A DNA stretch of 64,000 nucleotides from Desulforhopalus singaporensis (GCF_900104445.1 NZ_FNJI01000014.1:3028-67027); one strand, 5' to 3'; positions 34,455 through 44,272 are shown, counted from the first letter of the stretch. Notes: a model not told the origin generated them from the sequence alone. Translations and numbers: made by a program.

Positions 34455-36407
34455 TCAGGCCAGGTTATCTATCTGGACCACTGGACCAAATTTTTCCTTG
34501 AGCCCTAGAAGCTCCTTTTTTTGTCCGTCATATACCTCGAAAAGGGTTGAGGGAATGTCGGCCTCCTTGCTGTAGGCTTCAGTCTGCAGGTCGATACGGG
34601 CAATGATCTTATCGACATAGATCGCAAACTGCATGTCGTAGAGTGCTTTGGGGTACTCCTTGTTGATGGTGGCAAACAGTTTGGCCAGGTCGTCATACTT
34701 GGGAACAATACCGATGGGAGTCTCGATACCTTCGACATCACCGTGCGCATAGAGTTCAAGCCAGCCGAGCCAGACTTTAACGTCCCGTTTTTCACCAAGC
34801 AGCCCGCTGCCTTCGCCGCCCCTGTTTTCATGGGTCAGGAAGTAGTTGAGACCGGCGATTATCGGCCGGTTGCCATCACTGAACCTGGTGGAGTTGAAAA
34901 AGGTGAACTGAGCTTTCATGTAATCGGCCAGGGCCCCGGGGATGAATGGGGCGTTGGCCCAAGGCTGCCTGTTCACCCCGGTTGCGCCAACCTCGGTGGC
35001 GGTAGCCTTGGATACGATTGAAGCACCTATTGCAACGCCATTGTCCGAATTCCTTGCAACCCATACCGGGGGCATGGTATCGGAGTCACGCCCCGAATAG
35101 GTGATCACCTTGACCGGTACTCCCTTGGGGTCTTCGGAAAGCTCTGTCGCATGATTGGCAATGGCCGATGCCACCAGAGTGCACCGAGAATTTTTGTGGG
35201 ACATGGGCACGGGATTTCCGGCTTCGTCGGTTTTACCCTTGAACCACTCTCCCTGGAAATTAACTCCGGACTCCGGAGACGTCTCTCCGTTGCCAACCCA
35301 GTAGGGGACACCATCCTTTATCAGTACGTTTGACCAGATGACTTCGGTGCCTTCCCCGCGCAGACAATCCATAAGGTGCGGGTCTCCTTCGCGGTTGACA
35401 TCCTCGACGATGCCGAAAATACCCTTTTCAGGGTTGATCGCTCGAAGGATTCCCTGCTCGTCGATCCAGAACTGGGCAAGGTCGTCGCCGATGAAGTCAC
35501 TGCCCACCATGGCGGTGGTGGTTTTACCGCATCCTGAGGGGGCGGCGCCGGCGAAAAAAGTCTTGCGTCCTCCGGGACCGGTCAACCCGGTTATGAACAT
35601 ATGTTCCGCGAGCTGCTCTTCGACCTTGTAGTAGGTGGCGTAGTCTACGCTGAACCGGTGATTACCTTTTTTGAGCAGAAGGGTGTTGCCTGCGTAGGTG
35701 CAGAACGTGGCAAAGGTTGTCAGCCAGCTGCGGTCCATGAAGATGCGCGCATTGGGAACATCTTCGGAAGTGTTGTCTCCCTCGGAGTGCAGGTTGGTGA
35801 AAAACAGCCCGCACCGTTCGACCTCCGCGTCAAAATCGGAAAAGCAGTTCCGGTAGAGCAGCTCGGCTGAATGTAGTACATATCCTGAAGAAGATATCTC
35901 AATGGCGGGTATTGCGGCATTTGCTCCCACGGGGCCTCTGCTGTAGAAACCGACGATAAGAGTTTTCCCCGTCATGATGCCCGGCATGAATTGCTGGACA
36001 TATTCTTTGGCTTCTTTTCTCGGAACGGTCTTGGCCAGAGAACTCATCTTTTCGTTCTCGTTGACGATGTAGAAGGTCTGCTTGACCAGTCTGGCTTGAT
36101 CCTGGGGAAGATCGAAGTGAATAGTGTGGCCTTCCTTGGCCAGTTTTTTCTCTTCACCCTTGCTGAGCGAATATTCCTTGATCCATTGTACATCGGCTGC
36201 TGACCCGGTGTTGACGAAAACATTATCCGGTTTACACATCGCGATGGCGTTGGCGATCTTTACAAGCGCTTCCTCGTTTTTGATTGCGGCCAGTTTCTGT
36301 TGATTGTCCGCATCAATAGTCCTGCTGAAGAGCTCCCTGGCCTGGTCAATGTCTTCTATGCCGCCGACAGTGGCCAGGATATCTTCGCCTTTTTTCAACT
36401 CAAGCAT
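34455..36407 (-). CDS. pckG: Phosphoenolpyruvate carboxykinase (GTP type)
   Basis: The protein is 650 residues, longer than the ATP enzyme (about 540). The kinase P-loop reads FAGAAPSGCGKTTTAMVG at about residue 285, and the preceding VEEQLAEHMFITGLTGPGG region fits the GTP family. It interconverts oxaloacetate and phosphoenolpyruvate for gluconeogenesis or anaplerosis. A CAGGAG ribosome site supports the start. The gene is monocistronic. Nucleotide preference is inferred from length and family features. Confidence 0.9.
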   Translation of the reverse strand: MLELKKGEDILATVGGIEDIDQARELFSRTIDADNQQKLAAIKNEEALVKIANAIAMCKPDNVFVNTGSAADVQWIKEYSLSKGEEKKLAKEGHTIHFDLPQDQARLVKQTFYIVNENEKMSSLAKTVPRKEAKEYVQQFMPGIMTGKTLIVGFYSRGPVGANAAIPAIEISSSGYVLHSAELLYRNCFSDFDAEVERCGLFFTNLHSEGDNTSEDVPNARIFMDRSWLTTFATFCTYAGNTLLLKKGNHRFSVDYATYYKVEEQLAEHMFITGLTGPGGRKTFFAGAAPSGCGKTTTAMVGSDFIGDDLAQFWIDEQGILRAINPEKGIFGIVEDVNREGDPHLMDCLRGEGTEVIWSNVLIKDGVPYWVGNGETSPESGVNFQGEWFKGKTDEAGNPVPMSHKNSRCTLVASAIANHATELSEDPKGVPVKVITYSGRDSDTMPPVWVARNSDNGVAIGASIVSKATATEVGATGVNRQPWANAPFIPGALADYMKAQFTFFNSTRFSDGNRPIIAGLNYFLTHENRGGEGSGLLGEKRDVKVWLGWLELYAHGDVEGIETPIGIVPKYDDLAKLFATINKEYPKALYDMQFAIYVDKIIARIDLQTEAYSKEADIPSTLFEVYDGQKKELLGLKEKFGPVVQIDNLA

Positions 36408-37026
36408 TACTTACTCCTGTAAATATATATAGTCACACCATTTTAAAAGAATTACCCCTAAACACATCAATTGCTGAACGAGGCCATAATATGTTTTTTT
36501 CATATGGTCGTCAACCAATGATTTTAACCAGACATGAAAAAATCAAGTCGCCAAAACCACATGATTTCATGAACATCAGCTGGCTGTGTCGCTGAATGGC
36601 GATTCAATTCAACAGTATCGTGATAATGTATGGTGAAGTTATGTATCAGGATTTGTGATAAATATCGAGAAAATGCCTGACAAAAAGCCAAGGGGTCTTG
36701 CGTACTTTTCCGGTGGCCTGCGCAAGGTTTTAGCAGCCGTCGGATGAAAGCGCAAAAGGAGCAAAAGTTGCACCACGGCTTTGGGGCGTCGGTGAATGGG
36801 TAACACCAGGCGAACTGTCTGCGGCAACAGTTGTGGGCAGACCAGATAACGATCAGTTCTTTGCGCTGATGCGCTGAGGAGAATGGGAGATTGCAACTCC
36901 CGCCGATTCGTGCTATACCCATCCGGGTTTCGCTTTGCTCTGCAATTTCTCAGGGGTAAAGTAAAACCGGACCGAGGTGAAAAAAACGCTGGTGGAGTAC
37001 GCTGTCCCGGCTGGGCTGGAGTGTGT
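36408..37026. other. Long gap without a supportable gene
   Basis: Upstream of pckG the first 130 bases are AT-rich and may hold its promoter. On the plus strand about 36740-36879 reads like a coding remnant (GVGEWVTPGELSAATVVGRP...QFFALMR, stop), but an upstream stop and no start codon argue against a live gene. The minus-strand frames here lack ribosome sites and look like shadows. Confidence 0.4.
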
Positions 37027-37140
37027 ATGGCCGTGAAAAGTTCACCGAAGAAGAAACGTTCACCGAAGAAGAAACGCGTGGCTGCCATGCTGGTGAAAGA
37101 AAACCGTGCAGGTGCCATGGCGCCTTTGATTGTTGATTGA
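37027..37140 (+). CDS. Possible small basic protein with SPKKKR tandem repeat
   Basis: A 37-codon frame begins with ATG behind CTGGAG. It encodes a lysine-rich N-terminus in which SPKKKR occurs twice, produced by a perfect 18-bp tandem DNA duplication (37041-37058 and 37059-37076). The rest is VAAMLVKENRAGAMAPLIVD. It could be a small nucleic-acid-binding peptide, or the tail of a decayed gene. No homologue comes to mind. Confidence 0.3.
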   Translation: MAVKSSPKKKRSPKKKRVAAMLVKENRAGAMAPLIVD

Positions 37141-37210
37141 AGACCAGGAAGTTGAGCTTTGCGTTACAAAGATTGTGGGAAGTGGTGCCAGATGGTATAC
37201 GGTAAGAGCC

Positions 37211-37252
37211 AACAAAAACAAAAAGGGCTGCAGTCAACGTTGACTGCAGCCC
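37211..37252 (-). terminator. Terminator of tRNA-Leu
   Basis: A perfect 28-bp palindrome (arms GGGCTGCAGTCAAC and its complement, 37225-37252) lies just beyond the tRNA 3' end. On the minus strand it is followed by T-rich sequence. Confidence 0.85.
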
Positions 37253-37267
37253 CTGAAATTTTAAAAA

Positions 37268-37354
37268 TGGTGCCGAAGAGAAGACTCGAACTTCCACGGG
37301 GATACCCCCACTAGACCCTGAACCTAGCGCGTCTACCAATTCCGCCACTTCGGC
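37268..37354 (-). tRNA. tRNA-Leu (anticodon CAG)
   Basis: An 87-nt class II tRNA with a long variable arm (TGGGGGTATCCCCG region) and encoded CCA. The acceptor stem starts GCCGAAG. The anticodon loop TTCAGGG gives CAG. Confidence 0.96.
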
Positions 37355-37442
37355 AACGCGCATGAATATGCTTCGAGAAGGGAGTTTTGTCAAGACTTTC
37401 TTCACACAAAATGAAAAAAATATTTCCGTCTAAAGTGAAGTT

Positions 37443-38411
37443 ATGAAAATATACAGAAGCCCGGATGAAATTAATCACCCTTTTACCAACAGTTGTGTGA
37501 CCATCGGTAACTTTGACGGCGTTCACACCGGCCATCAGCAGCTGTTTGCAACAGTGGTTGAAAAGACAAAAACAACAAAAGGTACCAGCATCGCCATTAC
37601 CTTTGATCCGCATCCCCTGCAGGTGCTGATGCCTGATGGAATCAAGCTGATATCCACCTATGCGCAGAAAGAGGAATTGATAGAAAAGGCTGGAATTGAT
37701 GTGCTGCTGGTCATCCCTTTCACCAGGGAGTTTGCCAAGACAACCGCTGAGAGTTTTGTCAACGACTTGCTGGTTGAAAAACTCGGAGTCAAGGAGCTGG
37801 TTGTCGGTTACGACTACGCCTTTGGCAAAGGCCGCAGCGGCAATATCGAATTTTTGAGAAAACAGGGAGAAATTTTCAATTTCCCGGTGACCGTTGTTGA
37901 CGCCCACTACATAGAGGGCGAGCTCGTCAGTTCCACAAAGATCAGGGAAATGGTCCGCGAGGGTCAAATGGCGAAGACCCGGATTTTTCTCGGCAGGAAC
38001 TACCAGATAAGAGGGACGGTGCAGGTCGGCAAGCAGCGCGGCGGTAAAGTTATAGGATTTCCGACCGCCAACCTCAAGTTCAACGAAGAAGACCTGGTGC
38101 CAAAGCATGGCGTATACGTCACCCAGGTGGTTTATGGAGGGCGGTGTTACGGCGGCATTCTCAATATCGGCTACAACCCCACGTTTGATGAAAAACAGCT
38201 GGTTGCCGAAACCCATATTTTTGACTTTAATGAGGACATCTACGGCAAACCGTTAAAGGTTAACCTGCTGAAGTTTTTGCGCAGTGAGCGAAAGTTTGCC
38301 GGGCCGGAGGAACTGGCGGAGCAAATTATAAAGGATGTGGCCGTGGCCAAGCAGGTCCTGCAGGAGCATGCCGTTGAACTGGTCATGTCCTGTTCGGATC
38401 AGACCGAGTAG
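37443..38411 (+). CDS. ribF: Bifunctional riboflavin kinase/FAD synthetase
   Basis: The protein is 322 residues. The N-terminal nucleotidyl-transferase domain has VTIGNFDGVHTGHQQL and FDPHPLQVL. The C-terminal riboflavin kinase domain has GKQRGGKVIGFPTANLKF. It makes FMN and then FAD from riboflavin. It is the first gene of a flavin-related cluster and probably supports the heavy FAD demand of AprA and QmoAB. No FMN riboswitch was seen upstream. Confidence 0.95.
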   Translation: MKIYRSPDEINHPFTNSCVTIGNFDGVHTGHQQLFATVVEKTKTTKGTSIAITFDPHPLQVLMPDGIKLISTYAQKEELIEKAGIDVLLVIPFTREFAKTTAESFVNDLLVEKLGVKELVVGYDYAFGKGRSGNIEFLRKQGEIFNFPVTVVDAHYIEGELVSSTKIREMVREGQMAKTRIFLGRNYQIRGTVQVGKQRGGKVIGFPTANLKFNEEDLVPKHGVYVTQVVYGGRCYGGILNIGYNPTFDEKQLVAETHIFDFNEDIYGKPLKVNLLKFLRSERKFAGPEELAEQIIKDVAVAKQVLQEHAVELVMSCSDQTE

Positions 38412-38626
38412 AGCGAGCGAGTATGTTGGCCGGCTGGCATACTGGCAACCCGGTATTTTATTGTTGCAAGTATGCCCAAGGTGTCTATAGTGTATGCGCC
38501 TGTCTGAGCAGGGAGAACTGAAGGTCTGCCTTCAGGCGGCGATATGAGATATACGATAACAGCAGGCAACAGTGGTCGTTGCCGCTGGCAGCAATAATTG
38601 TGGCGTTACATACACAGAGGGGCGTT

Positions 38627-39256
38627 ATGTCTGAAGAACTGCGAGAAGATTTACCAAAAGTTATTGAAGAACTGGAACAGAAATGCAAGGAGCATCCCAA
38701 CTCCGTGATGGCTTTCCATCATCTCGGATTGGTATATATGAAGGCCGGACGGATCGAGGAAGCGGTAAAAGCTCTTGAAAAGGCAATTGTAATCGATAAC
38801 CTGAGCAGTGAATCGATGATAAATCTCGGCGCCATATATTTTGGGCAGGGCGATCTCGACAAGGCGCAGGAGATGAACGAAAAGGCAATCGCCGTCAACT
38901 CAGACAGCGGCCAGGCCCATGCCAACCTCGGCCTGATCTGGCAGCAGAGAAGTGATTTCGACAAAGCTATATCGGCTTATAACAAAGCCATACAGTGTAA
39001 CCCGAAACTTGCCAGCGCCTGGATGAACCTCACCTCGGTACTTACCATGAAAGGCGAGGACGATCGGGCGATTACCGCCGCGCGAAAAGGGCTTGAACTG
39101 GAACCCGATTCGCCGCTTGGCCATAATAATCTCGCAGTGGCGCTCTATTTTAAGGGCAACTTCTCCGAGGCGAAAATCCACATGGACAAGGCAAAAGAGC
39201 TCGGCTACTCGGTCGATCCAAATTTTGTGGCAAGCCTTGAAGAGAAGCTGGCGTAG
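38627..39256 (+). CDS. TPR-repeat protein
   Basis: The protein is 209 residues from ATG 38627 (MSEELRED), chosen for the GAGGGG ribosome site; an upstream GTG in the same frame is less likely. At least four tetratricopeptide repeats are visible (AFHHLGLVYMKAGRIEEAVK, INLGAIYFGQGDLDKAQ, ANLGLIWQQRSDFDKAI, NNLAVALYFKGNFSEAK). There is no signal peptide, so it is a cytoplasmic scaffold. It starts a trio with the HEAT-repeat gene and a second TPR gene. Partner proteins are unknown. Confidence 0.85.
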   Translation: MSEELREDLPKVIEELEQKCKEHPNSVMAFHHLGLVYMKAGRIEEAVKALEKAIVIDNLSSESMINLGAIYFGQGDLDKAQEMNEKAIAVNSDSGQAHANLGLIWQQRSDFDKAISAYNKAIQCNPKLASAWMNLTSVLTMKGEDDRAITAARKGLELEPDSPLGHNNLAVALYFKGNFSEAKIHMDKAKELGYSVDPNFVASLEEKLA

Positions 39257-39299
39257 CCGTGTCGCTGAATCCGGCCAATTGAGAATTTGAGAACTTTTG

Positions 39300-40433
39300 A
39301 TGGGAAATGAACATAGTATAGTCAGGCCCTGGTGCCCTTTCTGCGGGATAGAAGTGGGCCGACCCTCCCACGCGCCGGTCCGCAAGATGAATGAATTTCC
39401 GGTGGGACGTTGCCAGTGCGGAGCGGTCTACAGCTGTGACGCGACCGGCCATAACGTCGGTTCGGCAATAGTTGAAACCCTCGTATATGCATGTAACGAC
39501 AACGCCGATTTCGCCTGGGAACTTATGCCTGAGGACGATTACCTGACCGGGCGGATTGAAAACTATGACGAGCAGGAACACCGGGTGGTCGCCACCAAAA
39601 ACATTGACGGGCGTGCCGTCCGGGGTGTCCTCTATTTTGTCCGGCTGCACACCGATATTCAGGAGATAGCAAAACGAATAGAGGACAAGAAGCAAGATGA
39701 GCTGCAGCAGGAGACGGCAGCTCTTAGGCAGCGGCGTCCGGCTAAACCTGTGGTGATTCCTGATGACAAGCGGGTGAAGCAGAAAGCAACCAAGCGGCTG
39801 GTGAAAAAACTTGTTGAAGCAGGTGATGTGGACGGGCTGGTAACGCTCTGCCTTGACGACAAAAAGACCCTGCGGCTGCTGCAGCGGCTGCTGTATGAAC
39901 CCGATGAACAGAGAAGATGGGAAATCGCATACCTGATAGGCAGGGTTTCCGAGCGGGTCGCCACCAGGGATCCGGGAGCGGTTAGCGAATTGCTCCACCG
40001 TTTTTTTGAAGCCTGCTCCGATTCCGCCGCAACCCCGTGGGGGATGGTTGAGACCATCGGGTATGTCATCGCTTTTCGTCCGGATATCTTTGGCGCGTTT
40101 ACCCGGTACCTGCTCAATTATATCGGTGAGCCCTCTACCGTCAACCAGAGTATCTGGGCTCTTGCCGAAATTGCGGGAAACAGGCCGGATCTGATCCGCA
40201 AAACACCTTTTTACAACCTGTTTCATTTCCTTAAGCATCCCCAGCCCCAGGTCAGGGGACAGGTGGCACGGCTGCTGGGGAGGATCCGGGCGACCGAAGC
40301 GGTCATGCAGCTCATGGAACTGAGCAGCGATGAAAGCAGTTTCCGGTATTTCAAGGAAGGGGAGATGGTTTCGATGACGGTCGCTGCGGCTGCACAACAG
40401 GCAATAAAGCTTATACACGGAGGAAACGATTAA
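39300..40433 (+). CDS. Zinc-ribbon/HEAT-repeat protein of sulfate reducers
   Basis: The protein is 377 residues. The N-terminus has a likely metal site (WCPFCG, then [11 protein letters not shown]). A charged helical linker (about 120-165) leads to HEAT-like repeats (about 190-375: [45 protein letters not shown]). It resembles the Desulfovibrio DVU0298-type protein as I remember it. It is probably a cytoplasmic scaffold. The ATG at 39300 and a TTG three bases earlier are both possible starts; neither has a strong ribosome site. Its stop is one base from the next start. Confidence 0.75.
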   Translation: MGNEHSIVRPWCPFCGIEVGRPSHAPVRKMNEFPVGRCQCGAVYSCDATGHNVGSAIVETLVYACNDNADFAWELMPEDDYLTGRIENYDEQEHRVVATKNIDGRAVRGVLYFVRLHTDIQEIAKRIEDKKQDELQQETAALRQRRPAKPVVIPDDKRVKQKATKRLVKKLVEAGDVDGLVTLCLDDKKTLRLLQRLLYEPDEQRRWEIAYLIGRVSERVATRDPGAVSELLHRFFEACSDSAATPWGMVETIGYVIAFRPDIFGAFTRYLLNYIGEPSTVNQSIWALAEIAGNRPDLIRKTPFYNLFHFLKHPQPQVRGQVARLLGRIRATEAVMQLMELSSDESSFRYFKEGEMVSMTVAAAAQQAIKLIHGGND

Positions 40434-40434
40434 A

Positions 40435-41031
40435 ATGAGTAGTGATATACAGCCTCTCAACTCCATAGGTCCGATGGGACAGGCTGGCAATCCGGAAAAA
40501 AATGATGACCCGGTGCAGGCTGAATATGAAGAAGGGAAAAGATACCTTGAAAACAGCAATCTGGGACAGGCCGCTGTTATGCTGCACAATGCGCTGGTCG
40601 GGTTTGAGGAAAAAAAGGATGAGAACGGCATCGCCAACGCATCCAACCAGCTCGGTCATGTCTGTCTGGCCAAAGAAGACTATGTAACCGCGCTGACCCA
40701 TTACCAGCGGGCTTTTGCCATATGCGATAAAGCAAACGACAGGATGAGTGTTCTCGCGGTGCTCGACAAGGTTGCCGTGGCGCAGAAAGGACTCAAGAAG
40801 TACGATGACGCCATCTCCACCTGCCTGGATATCCTTGACCAATATCAGGACAACAGAGATCCCCAGGGAGCAGTGTCGACGCTGGAGAAGATGGCGCAAA
40901 TCTATCTTGAGAAAAACGATAAACACAAAGCTGCCGATACGTATCGCACCATCGCATCCATTCACAGAAATTTCAGACATGAAAATATTGCCGCTGACTT
41001 TGTGAAAAAAGCAGAAGAGCTTGACAACTGA
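40435..41031 (+). CDS. TPR-repeat protein
   Basis: The protein is 198 residues. The first 35 are disordered; TPR units follow (EEGKRYLENSNLGQAAVMLH, ANASNQLGHVCLAKEDYVTA, SVLAVLDKVAVAQKGLKKYDDA, STLEKMAQIYLEKNDKHKAA). It starts one base after the HEAT-protein stop, so the two are very probably co-translated. It may bind the HEAT protein. The function is unknown. Confidence 0.85.
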   Translation: MSSDIQPLNSIGPMGQAGNPEKNDDPVQAEYEEGKRYLENSNLGQAAVMLHNALVGFEEKKDENGIANASNQLGHVCLAKEDYVTALTHYQRAFAICDKANDRMSVLAVLDKVAVAQKGLKKYDDAISTCLDILDQYQDNRDPQGAVSTLEKMAQIYLEKNDKHKAADTYRTIASIHRNFRHENIAADFVKKAEELDN

Positions 41032-41055
41032 TGACGGCAAAGGCCGGTGAGAACC

Positions 41056-41724
41056 ATGTTTACTGGAATTGTTCAAGGACAGGGTAAAATAAGAGGAAAA
41101 AAGAAATCGGGAGGCGGGCAGGTTTTTAACCTCGAAGCCGATTTCGACATTTCCGATCCCGAAGAGGGAGAGTCCATTGCGGTAAACGGAGTTTGTCTTA
41201 CGGCCTATAACATCCGGGGACGAAGTTTTACGGCGGATGTCTCTCCTGAGACGCTGTCAAGAACCAAGCTCGGTTTGCTGGCTACCGGGGAAAGTGTCAA
41301 CCTCGAGCGCGCGCTGCGACTTGCGGACAGGCTCGGCGGGCACCTGGTGTCTGGCCACGTGGACTGTATGGCTTCGGTTTCGGCAATCAGGCCGGTCGGT
41401 GATTATACCCTTTTCGATTTTTCCATAGGCGAGGTCCATGACCGATACATCATTGAAAAGGGGTCGATAACCATTGACGGGGTCAGTCTCACCGTGAACA
41501 GTTGCACCGCGGGATCTTTTTCTGTATCGATAATACCCCACACCCTCAAGGTCACTACACTTGGGGAACTGAAGGTGGGGAGCCGGGTGAATATCGAGGT
41601 CGATATAATCGGCAAATATGTTGAGAAACTGCTTGCGCCGAAAACGGCGGGGACGCAGGCGGCTGCACCGGAATTATCCGACTCCATCAATCCGGAATTT
41701 TTGGCTAAACATGGTTTTTGGTAA
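41056..41724 (+). CDS. ribE: Riboflavin synthase, alpha chain
   Basis: The protein is 222 residues from ATG 41056 (MFTGIVQ), the invariant family start; an upstream GTG only adds three residues. Two repeated lumazine-binding halves are visible: GESIAVNGVCLTA with GHLVSGHVD, and GSITIDGVSLTVN with the IIPHTLKVTTLG end. It dismutates two 6,7-dimethyl-8-ribityllumazine molecules, the product of RibH encoded downstream. It is part of the ribE-ribBA-ribH operon. Confidence 0.96.
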   Translation: MFTGIVQGQGKIRGKKKSGGGQVFNLEADFDISDPEEGESIAVNGVCLTAYNIRGRSFTADVSPETLSRTKLGLLATGESVNLERALRLADRLGGHLVSGHVDCMASVSAIRPVGDYTLFDFSIGEVHDRYIIEKGSITIDGVSLTVNSCTAGSFSVSIIPHTLKVTTLGELKVGSRVNIEVDIIGKYVEKLLAPKTAGTQAAAPELSDSINPEFLAKHGFW

Positions 41725-41733
41725 TTTTCCGGG

Positions 41734-42996
41734 ATGAAGCCGGAAAGTTCGTTCGATGAATCTTTTACAAGTGTGACTATTATGGCGGTTAGTGCAATTG
41801 AAGATGTAATAAAGGACATTCAGGCCGGGAAAATGGTTATCCTGGTTGACGACGAAGATCGGGAAAACGAGGGTGATCTGTACATGGCGGCAGAAGCGGT
41901 GGACGCCGCCGCGATAAATTTCATGGCCAGGTACGGTCGCGGGCTTATCTGTCTTACCCTCAGCGGCGATCTCGTCGACAAGCTCGGTCTGCCGATGATG
42001 GTGCCCAACAACACCTCTCCCTACGGAACCGGCTTTACGATCTCCATTGAGGCCAAGACCGGGGTGTCCACCGGAATCTCGGCGGCGGACAGGGCACGGA
42101 CCGTTCAGGTGGCGGTCGACCCGGAATCGGGTCCCGGCGACCTGGTCAGTCCGGGCCATATTTTCCCGTTGCGAGCTCGTGACGGCGGCGTTCTCGTCCG
42201 TGCCGGACAGACCGAGGGATCGGTCGACCTGTCGCGGCTGGCCGGTATGATACCTGCCGGTGTTATTTGCGAGATTATGAATGAAGACGGCACCATGGCG
42301 CGGATGGCCGACCTGGAGGAATTTTCCAAGGAACATGACCTCAAGATCGCGACCATTGCCGACCTCGTTGCCTACCGGCTGCGGGAAGACACCTTGGTCA
42401 AGCGGCAGGTCGAGGCGCGGGTGCCAACCGAGCATGCGGGCGAGTTCAAGGCCATCGTCTATTCCAACTCGGTCGACAACCTTGAGCACCTCGCGCTGGT
42501 CAAAGGTGATATTGAAAATGCCGAGAAAGTGCTTGTAAGGGTCCATTCGGAGTGTCTGACCGGCGATGTATTCGGCTCGTCAAGATGTGACTGCGGCCTG
42601 CAACTGAATGCGGCTATGAAGATGATCGACCAAGCGGGATGTGGAATTGTCGTTTACATGCGCCAGGAGGGCCGGGGGATCGGCCTGGTGAATAAGCTCA
42701 AAGCTTATTGCCTCCAGGACAACGAGGGCGTTGATACCGTTGAGGCGAACCTGCGGCTGGGATTTAAAAGCGACCTGCGCGACTATGGCATCGGAGCGCA
42801 GATTCTCAGGGATCTCGGGGTGTCGAAAATGTCCATTCTGACCAACAACCCGAAAAAAATTGTCGGCCTTGAGGGATATGGTATAAAGGTCGTTGAAAGG
42901 CTGCCGCTGGAAATGCCGGCCAGCGAGGAAAGCAAAGAATATTTGATGTGTAAACGGGACCGAATGGGACACCTCATCGAGGTGAAAAAAGATTGA
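41734..42996 (+). CDS. ribBA: Bifunctional DHBP synthase/GTP cyclohydrolase II
   Basis: The protein is 420 residues. The N-terminal RibB domain has [17 protein letters not shown] and [14 protein letters not shown]. The C-terminal RibA domain has the zinc cysteines in [20 protein letters not shown] and the QEGRGIGL loop. It makes both riboflavin precursors. The start is either 41734 or ATG 41782 (MAVSAIEDV); the longer form has a CCGGGA just upstream. It lies 9 bases after ribE. Confidence 0.95.
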   Translation: MKPESSFDESFTSVTIMAVSAIEDVIKDIQAGKMVILVDDEDRENEGDLYMAAEAVDAAAINFMARYGRGLICLTLSGDLVDKLGLPMMVPNNTSPYGTGFTISIEAKTGVSTGISAADRARTVQVAVDPESGPGDLVSPGHIFPLRARDGGVLVRAGQTEGSVDLSRLAGMIPAGVICEIMNEDGTMARMADLEEFSKEHDLKIATIADLVAYRLREDTLVKRQVEARVPTEHAGEFKAIVYSNSVDNLEHLALVKGDIENAEKVLVRVHSECLTGDVFGSSRCDCGLQLNAAMKMIDQAGCGIVVYMRQEGRGIGLVNKLKAYCLQDNEGVDTVEANLRLGFKSDLRDYGIGAQILRDLGVSKMSILTNNPKKIVGLEGYGIKVVERLPLEMPASEESKEYLMCKRDRMGHLIEVKKD

Positions 42997-43037
42997 TCCG
43001 GAACACTACTGTAATCAACTGATATTGGTGAGAGAAA

Positions 43038-43505
43038 ATGGCAAATTTTATTGAAGGTAACTTAAAAGCGGATGGCAAGAAATTCGCGATAGTGGTCGCC
43101 CGCTTCAACTCCTTTCTGGTTGAGAAGCTGCTGGAAGGCGCGCTTGACAGCCTTGTCCGCTCAGGAGCAGCCCCTGCGGATATCGACGTGGTACGTGTCC
43201 CCGGTGCATTTGAGATTCCGCTGATCGCCAAGAAAATGGCCGGATCCCAGAAATATAACGCTGTGATTGTACTCGGGGTGGTCATCCGCGGAGCGACTCC
43301 GCATTTTGACGTCGTTGTCAATGAAGTTTCCAAGGGATCGGCCCAGGCAAGCCTTGAGACCGGTGTTCCGGTGCTCTTCGGCGTCCTGACCACCGAGACT
43401 ATCGAGCAGGCCATTGAAAGAAGCGGAACCAAGGCCGGCAATAAAGGGAGCGATGTTGCTGTCGCCGCCATTGAGATGGCTAATCTCATGGAGTCTCTTC
43501 ACTGA
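43038..43505 (+). CDS. ribH: 6,7-dimethyl-8-ribityllumazine synthase
   Basis: The protein is 155 residues, the normal length. Family motifs are [43 protein letters not shown] and [20 protein letters not shown]. It makes the substrate of RibE and usually forms a 60-mer shell. A GAGAGAAA ribosome site precedes it. Confidence 0.97.
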   Translation: MANFIEGNLKADGKKFAIVVARFNSFLVEKLLEGALDSLVRSGAAPADIDVVRVPGAFEIPLIAKKMAGSQKYNAVIVLGVVIRGATPHFDVVVNEVSKGSAQASLETGVPVLFGVLTTETIEQAIERSGTKAGNKGSDVAVAAIEMANLMESLH

Positions 43506-43510
43506 ACAAG

Positions 43511-43603
43511 TCCCCCTGCAATCGGACCGCCCTAGGCACCGAAGCAGCAGGGGGGAGTTTTCCGGGCTACAGACAGGTTTCTGTCTGGCCCGGACTGTTT
43601 TTT
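43511..43603 (+). terminator. Double hairpin ending the riboflavin operon
   Basis: A long hairpin with arms TCCCCCTGC and GCAGGGGGGA (43511-43556) is followed by a second (TCCGGGC/GCCCGGA with inner CAGACA/TGTCTG, 43561-43594) and a T-run. The pair should stop most transcription before nusB. Confidence 0.75.
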
Positions 43604-43638
43604 ATAGCTCAACAATCTACGCCGGACGGTTTACGACA

Positions 43639-44070
43639 ATGGGATCTCGCCGCATTTCAAGGGAAACTGCGTTACAGTTTTTATATCAAGAGGACTTTAC
43701 CATAGGTCCGGAGCAACAGCACTGTTACGACCTGGACGACCGGTTCGAGCTGTTCTGCTCACTTTTCCAGGTGAATAAAAAGGCCCGCGACTATGCCAAG
43801 ACGCTTCTTGGCGGAATCAGCGCCAACCTTGGGAAAATAGATGAACTCATAGGTGAGGCAGCCAGCAACTGGCGAGTAGCAAGAATTGCCGCAACAGACA
43901 GGAACCTCCTGCGGATTGCCATCTTCGAGATGATCTACGCAGAGGATGTCCCTGCCCAGGTTGCGATTAATGAAGCGGTGGAAATAGCAAAACGGTTCGC
44001 CGGGACCGATTCACCGAAATTTATCAACGGAATTCTCGACGCTATCCTGACACGACATAGCTCCGCTTGA
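43639..44070 (+). CDS. nusB: Transcription antitermination factor NusB
   Basis: The protein is 143 residues. The start is ATG 43639 (MGSRRISRETALQFLYQEDF), which matches NusB; the same frame stays open upstream into ribH but that part is not coding. The C-terminal half has ATDRNLLRIAIFEMIYAEDVP and NEAVEIAKRFAGTDSPKFIN. It binds boxA RNA with S10. The riboflavin-nusB arrangement is common in bacteria. Confidence 0.95.
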   Translation: MGSRRISRETALQFLYQEDFTIGPEQQHCYDLDDRFELFCSLFQVNKKARDYAKTLLGGISANLGKIDELIGEAASNWRVARIAATDRNLLRIAIFEMIYAEDVPAQVAINEAVEIAKRFAGTDSPKFINGILDAILTRHSSA

Positions 44071-44272
44071 GCCCCACCCGGACTATCCCAGCTGTTGCCT
44101 CCACTTCTTGCATAATTTGCGCTTTCCGGGTACATATTCGCCCGGAAGCATTGTATAAATAGGTTGCCGGCCAGGCCCGGCGCACGACCGCGCGGAGCCC
44201 GATTCACCCCTCTGTTGCCGCAACCGCAAGAAAACCCTGACAATATTCATATCCGCAAGTGGACAGTGCAGC

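Noticed and set aside
36524-37118. Minus-strand frames between pckG and tRNA-Leu
   Set aside because: They are rich in Phe, His, Cys and Arg runs, lack ribosome sites and overlap one another in different frames.
37355-37442. FMN riboswitch before ribF, and likewise before ribE
   Set aside because: No RFN-type conserved blocks could be recognised, and the gap before ribF is too short.
39150-40646. 498-codon open frame on the minus strand
   Set aside because: It lies opposite the HEAT and TPR genes, has Ser/Pro/His-rich composition, no ribosome site and no family match; a shadow of GC-rich coding.
43414-43638. N-terminal extension of NusB overlapping ribH
   Set aside because: The same frame is open upstream, but the conserved NusB start is at 43639 and the extra part crosses a terminator-like double hairpin.
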